Assembly (NCBI GenBank): GCA_038503065.1 | Contig: JBCAMK010000005.1 | Location: 744,001-808,000 of the forward strand | Reading direction: 5' to 3' | DNA: 64,000 nucleotides | DNA from: Paragyromitra xinjiangensis | Taxonomy: Eukaryota > Ascomycota > Pezizomycetes > Pezizales > Discinaceae | Shown: piece by piece, positions 59,505 to 64,000 of the stretch | Numbering within the stretch: the first letter of the stretch is position 1 | Layout of the letters: each line of letters begins with the position of its first letter | The notes under the pieces: generated by a model | Databases searched by the model: none | Told to the model about the DNA's origin: nothing | The model's input: the letters and a program-made list of their open reading frames with translations, nothing else | Made by a program: the position numbers and the translations under genes

Positions 59505-62054
59505 CTAAGAACCCACAAATCCATCATAAGCAGCAATAACACCTCCCCAACTCCCCGGATTATCAAACCTCTCTGCCACCGCCACTCCATCCACAACAAC
59601 CATATTCTTAATCGAATGAACATTCGTATTATACAGATACAGCTCCTCAGGATCACCGCTAATATCAATGATATTCTCTTGACAGTTCCCATCATTCGCT
59701 GAGCAATCCCCTGAGCCCGAATTAAAGAACGTCCAGAAACCGGAGCCATAGAGGTAGATATTAGACCCGCCGATGACGCGGAAACCCCAAGCCATACCGC
59801 ATTGGGTGCTGTTGCCGCAGTTGGAGAAATCTGGGTCCGAGTAGAGAGTGTTGGGTCTGTCGAGGATACTCAAGTTAGCTACCACAGAGAATTCAAGTGG
59901 GGGGAAGAGAAACTCACGTCCAAGGAGAAGGCGCCACGGGGTTAGGCTGCCAGTACGGCGTCTCCACTTGTACCATACCAAAATACACATTCTCCGCATT
60001 AACCAACTGATATTGATACAGAGTGTTATGCTCAAACCCCGTCCCAAAAAACCACGCCGCCTTAGCCGTCTCCACGAGCATTCCACGCCCTGTCGAGATA
60101 GTCTGTCCGTTACTTCCATCCAGATCATGATCCGCAGTCCATCCCCAAATATTCTCAAAATACGCAGAACCTGTTGGCTTGATATGCAGTAGCATGAACG
60201 CAGCTTTACACGACGCAGTAGTAGACCCACACGATGTTTCAACCGCAGATCCTTTAGCGCCACCAATACGGAAGTGGGTTTCCCAGAATCCGACGTCACC
60301 CGCGGAGGTGCCGGCGATGTTGACTTCCATGAGGATCGTGCCGGGGAGGACATCGGCCGTTGTGAAGAACATGTCGGACATTTCGACGATGCCGGTGTCG
60401 CCGGCGGAACCGACCTGGATCATAACATGGGGGTTGGACTCGTCAGAGAATTTAGAGCCGGATGCTGGAGGGAGTTAGTTTTGGAGAGCGTGTCGTCATA
60501 GATTATCACTCACCCGTAATCGCGGACCAGACCTCACCCACGAGACGGGACCCAGCGGGGACTTTGATCGTGTCTGTGACAAGGTATGTTCCAGCTGGGA
60601 AATAAGTAATCTTACAACCAGCATTCGCAGCCAACGCAGCATTAATAGCAGCAGTATCATCCTTGACACCATCCCCGGCAGCACCAACAGCCTTAACAGA
60701 CGCAAAGTCGCTCGGAGAATACTCTTGATATTGCGGCCGCGACCTCGTGAACCATTTGCCAGTAGAATCTGTCAACGCCGAGGACCTCACAGTCGCAGTT
60801 CTACTCCCTTGCTGGTAGTTCCCTTGATCCAAGTTATTCGGATACACATTCCCTTGCAGCCATTGGTCGACATGGACGGTTCCACCAGCAAGGATGACAC
60901 CGCCGTCGGTTTTGGAAACGATGTTTCCGACGGTGGTGGCGTCGAAGTTCTCGATGATGATGGAGCCGACGCCGTTGCCGGACTCGTCGGTGATGAAGAC
61001 GTTATCGACGGAGGTGGCCTTAGAGTCTATGAGTGCGATTGATCCAGAGGAGCCGTCTGCTCCAGCATCGATGCCTGTGGTACAGTCGGTGAAGGTTATG
61101 TCTTGGAAGGTAGCTACGAAGACGTGGTCGACTTTAATGGCGGTAGTGCAGCCGATGAAGGTAAGGGCGCGGAATTCGAATTGTTGATTAGAGAGGTCGA
61201 AGCCGATGGCACCACCACGGAAGGTCTACTTGCGTTAATCGTTTGTTTCTCTTCTTGGTAGACTGTAGCAGACCTACCAAGTCACCCATAAAAGTACCAG
61301 AACCTCCTCCATTCTCTCCATTCTGTACGATACCGATATGGCTACTATTTTTACTCATATCAAACTCCACATTCGTCAAACTTGTTGCCTGTGCTACAGC
61401 CCAATTCAAACACATAACTGCAACGTCCGTCGCAACATCCGTCACATCGATCTTCAAGTTCCTCACTTGTATGTGGAAGTTCGTCGTCGAGTGCACACCG
61501 TCCTCGAACGGGAACCCGTTAATCACATAGTTCGCACCGATATCGGAGCTTGCCTTGATAACCGGCCAGTTGAGCGCATCACCAACAAGCTGCGTGTATA
61601 GATACACATTTATCGTCTTCGAGACCTTATAAGTCCCAGCAGGGAAATAAACAAGAGCAGGTTTAAGAGTCGTGCCACCACCACAACCAGTGATGCAGCG
61701 GTCACCAGCTATTGGTAATTAGCGACCGATTAAGAAAAACAATGTGCGTCACAAACCATCAATCGCATTTTGAATGGCATCGCTATCATCCGTGGTTCCA
61801 TCACCAACAGCACCGAAATCCTTAACATTACGGTAAACTACGTAAGAGCTATTCCCAAGAAACGGAGAGGTGCCGTTATGTGTGATATCGCCAATCCAAA
61901 ATGTCGACGGGTTGCTAGGAGTCAAAGCACACTCTGGATCAGCTCTAACATGAAGTTCCTTATCGCGAGGACTCAAGCCCTGATAGTGAGGGTGTGCAAT
62001 CACGGAGCCGGCACAGGCCGCAAGGGCGAATGCAATAGATAAGAACCGTTTCAT
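59505..62054 (-). CDS. GH55-type exo-beta-1,3-glucanase
   Basis: Five exons, complement(59505-59868, 59918-60464, 60514-61225, 61278-61708, 61757-62054), encode 783 residues. A signal peptide (MKRFLSIAFALAACAGSVIA) is followed by a short pro-like region. Two tandem right-handed beta-helix domains each begin with the pectate-lyase-superfamily motif: DFGAVGDGTTDDSDAIQNAI (~80-99) and VGAAGDGVKDDTAAINAAL (~430-450), each followed by FPAGTY. This duplicated layout and length are characteristic of glycoside hydrolase family 55 (laminarinases, exo-beta-1,3-glucanases). Conserved blocks such as GCGGGTTL, IWGWTADHDLDGS and a Cys-rich segment near the C-terminus (NCGNSTQCGMAW, then CSANDGNCQENIIDI) are present. 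The enzyme is expected to be secreted and to release glucose or gentiobiose from beta-1,3-glucan of its own or foreign walls. The exact catalytic residue was not assigned by eye. Exons move from C-ending to G/T-ending codons. Confidence 0.93.
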
Positions 62055-64000
62055 GATGATTCGGTCTAAAGAAAGGATATAAAGAGAGTGTACTGTATCC
62101 TGGGGACCCCAGAAACGTATGGAAGGTAAAGGAATGGACTTGGTAAATGGCGAACAGTTACCAGACTGCGTGTGATGGCGAGTTCGGTGAAGAGGGGAGG
62201 TTCACATATCTGCTGTTGTCAGGAGTTATATATATCGATAGCAGAAGTGTCTATAGCTCCAAGTACCTAGTTCTATCGGTGAATTTGAGGCTGAGCACCC
62301 ACCGGAAACGATATCAAGGGCGGAAGACGGCTAGGGGCATTCTATGAAGCTTGAACCAGGACCCCTGATTTTGATCCCTGATAGGGGATATGAAGCTTGT
62401 CAAAACTAGATAGGCTGGAGATAAAAATCCTGGATATTGAGCCTCGTGGCTGCAGGGAACTTGGAGGTCTTGTCGAGAACCTCAAACATTCCAGTCCTGA
62501 ACGTAGCTTATCTTAACGTTATGCAAATTCGTTTATGCAGCATCCTACCTCTAAAGACCAGCACCATAGAGCAAAAGTTGTGAGGAAGTCGTGATTTCTC
62601 AGGAAAGTCTGTATCACCGAGCACGAACCTAGCGTCAAAAGCGAACAGGCTCCACGCGCCACATCCGCTCCACGCAGCCCTATTAAAACAGATCAACTCT
62701 CTAATTCGAGTTACACGAGCTGCAAACCAGCAGCACGGGCCAGAACCCTCGTTCAAGGAAGTGGAAGGGCATCATCATCTAAACCTCACGTAATCCGACT
62801 GGCAGTTCAACCCGGCTCTGCTGCCGAAAGAAGTTCACAGAGCCTTGAATCACGGAGAGTGGTCTTGACGCGATCTAGATATGCCGATCAGGAACCAACA
62901 TGAGTGGGAAGTCCTGAGCGTAGCAAAGTGAGACATGACGTTTCCCGCGCCGTTTCGCTAGGGTACACAAACACATCCGAACTCCGACGACAAGTTTGTA
63001 CCACCACAGGCACTGAGATAAAAGGACTGGAATCAAGACTCCTGTTTAATATATTTACATACCAGCTAATAGCTAGCTATGTGTAAAGAGAGAGTCCTAT
63101 CTACATGTATCTTCGAGCATAACCGTCCATAGTGAATACATCACCACCAAGCGTGAACGGGCCAACCCCCTACTCTAAATCCCCTAGCTACTACGCGGGT
63201 ATCAATTGATTTTGATCGTCGTAAGCACTAATCCAGTAACGTTATTGGGAGATTAGACTACCCACTCAAGAAACAATTTATAATTCCGGTGTATACCCGT
63301 CTTGTGCTTCTAGCAACCCCTTATCACTGATACACATGGCGCTAACCTACGACGGGGAATAGGATGACTCGAAGAGCGGTCGGGCCGAAAGGTAATATCT
63401 GACTTACAAATAATTCTAGTTAATAAATTCAGTCGGACGTCTAATCAAGTTCGGCTTCTATTAGTAGGGAGCTTAAACTAGAATTAACCAATCAATCAGC
63501 TAGCGTCTAATAAATCTCACGAGTGATCACTTATGAACGTCAGTACAGCCCATTACGTTGACACCCACCACACGATTTGTTACTTTTATAACCCAACAAA
63601 CCCGTACTATGAAGTGATACCTATTTTGAGTATTTGGTGTCTCCACGAAAAAACCTTCCTGAACAATAATGATGAGAAAATACAATAGATAGGAGTATGT
63701 AGGTTAGACTATAGAAAAAGTGCTAAAGGGCCTTTGAAGCCTAATTAACATGGCCTCTGTGTTGAGGGGATATTCCTATACATCCATAGAGACTACCATT
63801 CTACTGCTAAGTGCTATCCAAGCCATCCTTAGAATCTCCGCCAAATCATGCATCATGGAGCTGTTCTTCGCCAAAAGGCTACACGCATCTAGCGAAACAA
63901 ACGTAAGCAACATACATAGGCACTGGCCGGCCCCCAGAGAGCTTGGATGCAGGTATGATGCGTTATTAATATAATCACTGACCGAGCTCATGTGTAACAC
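62055..64000. other. Intergenic to window end
   Basis: The first 200 nt are the GH55 promoter. Beyond that no gene is supported. A TACATGTA palindrome lies at 63102-63109. A weakly coding-like open frame touches the right edge (63776-64000, minus) but shows no domain; it could be the end of a gene outside the window. Confidence 0.45.
62227..62234 (-). promoter_or_regulatory. TATA-like element
   Basis: TATATATA about 175 nt upstream of the GH55 start codon. This is the position expected for a fungal TATA element; assigned from sequence and distance only. Confidence 0.3.

Noticed and set aside
1..64000. tRNA, rRNA or CRISPR features
   Set aside because: Scanned for the GGTTCGAATCC-type B box with a matching A box, 5S-like sequence and regularly spaced direct repeats; isolated GGTTCGA strings (for example near 5570 and 28499) lack cloverleaf partners.
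63776..64000. Open frame at the right edge (minus strand)
   Set aside because: Open to the window end and mildly protein-like, but with no recognisable motif; an equally long frame runs on the opposite strand.

Overview
The window is nuclear DNA of a filamentous ascomycete (Pezizomycotina). The evidence is short spliceosomal introns (about 48-80 nt, with GTRNGT donors and CTAAC-like branch sites), protein families that are typical of these fungi (questin oxidase/AflY, Ugo1, a TAP-like hydrolase, GH55 glucanase, a NACHT-ankyrin STAND protein), pyrimidine-rich leaders and long gene-poor spacers. No species or class is claimed. All gene models were spliced by hand from frame, splice signals and family patterns, and no database was searched.

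Layout. 1-0.8 kb: 3' end of a J-domain/coiled-coil/Myb-like protein (+). 2.0-2.7 kb: a Gln/Gly-rich, prion-like stress-type protein (+). 2.7-7.7 kb: gene-poor. 7.7-13.3 kb: an eight-exon KDM5/JARID1 histone H3K4 demethylase (-). 15.7-17.4 kb: a questin-oxidase-family protein (-) with an 8-nt microexon. 17.4-24.9 kb: gene-poor, with one decayed gene near 23.0-24.2 kb. 24.9-26.5 kb: RbAp46/48-type (Hat2-like) WD40 histone chaperone (-), divergent from the 5'-3' exoribonuclease Xrn1 (+, 28.0-32.5 kb). 33.8 kb: small GPI-anchored-type protein (+). 35.9-39.5 kb: unrecognised 1092-residue protein (+) with a Ser-Asp/Ser-Glu tract. 40.2-40.6 kb: Pmp3-family membrane proteolipid (+). 42.3-44.0 kb: F-box/ankyrin protein (-). 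46.0-48.0 kb: secreted or membrane-anchored TAP-like alpha/beta hydrolase (+). 48.3-49.8 kb: Ugo1-like mitochondrial outer-membrane protein (+). 51.6-52.9 kb: eIF4E/4EHP-like cap-binding protein (+). 54.6-59.0 kb: NACHT STAND (NLR-like) protein with about 21 ankyrin repeats (+). 59.5-62.1 kb: GH55 exo-beta-1,3-glucanase-type enzyme (-).

The genes do not form one pathway. KDM5 and Hat2-like are chromatin factors. Xrn1 and 4EHP-like act on capped or decapped mRNA. Pmp3, the Q-rich protein and the GPI protein look like stress and cell-surface functions.

The observations most worth following are: (i) the STAND protein's ankyrin region, about 17 near-identical 99-bp units with variation concentrated at a few surface positions; (ii) a saw-tooth codon bias in several genes, where exons begin with C-ending codons and end with G/T-ending codons and then reset after the intron; (iii) 11 copies of the palindrome TACATGTA, all outside coding exons; (iv) a diverged direct repeat behind XRN1 whose copies differ largely by RIP-like transitions; (v) a decayed gene with an intact intron in the 7-kb gene-poor block. 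No CRISPR array, rRNA, tRNA or intact transposon was recognised.
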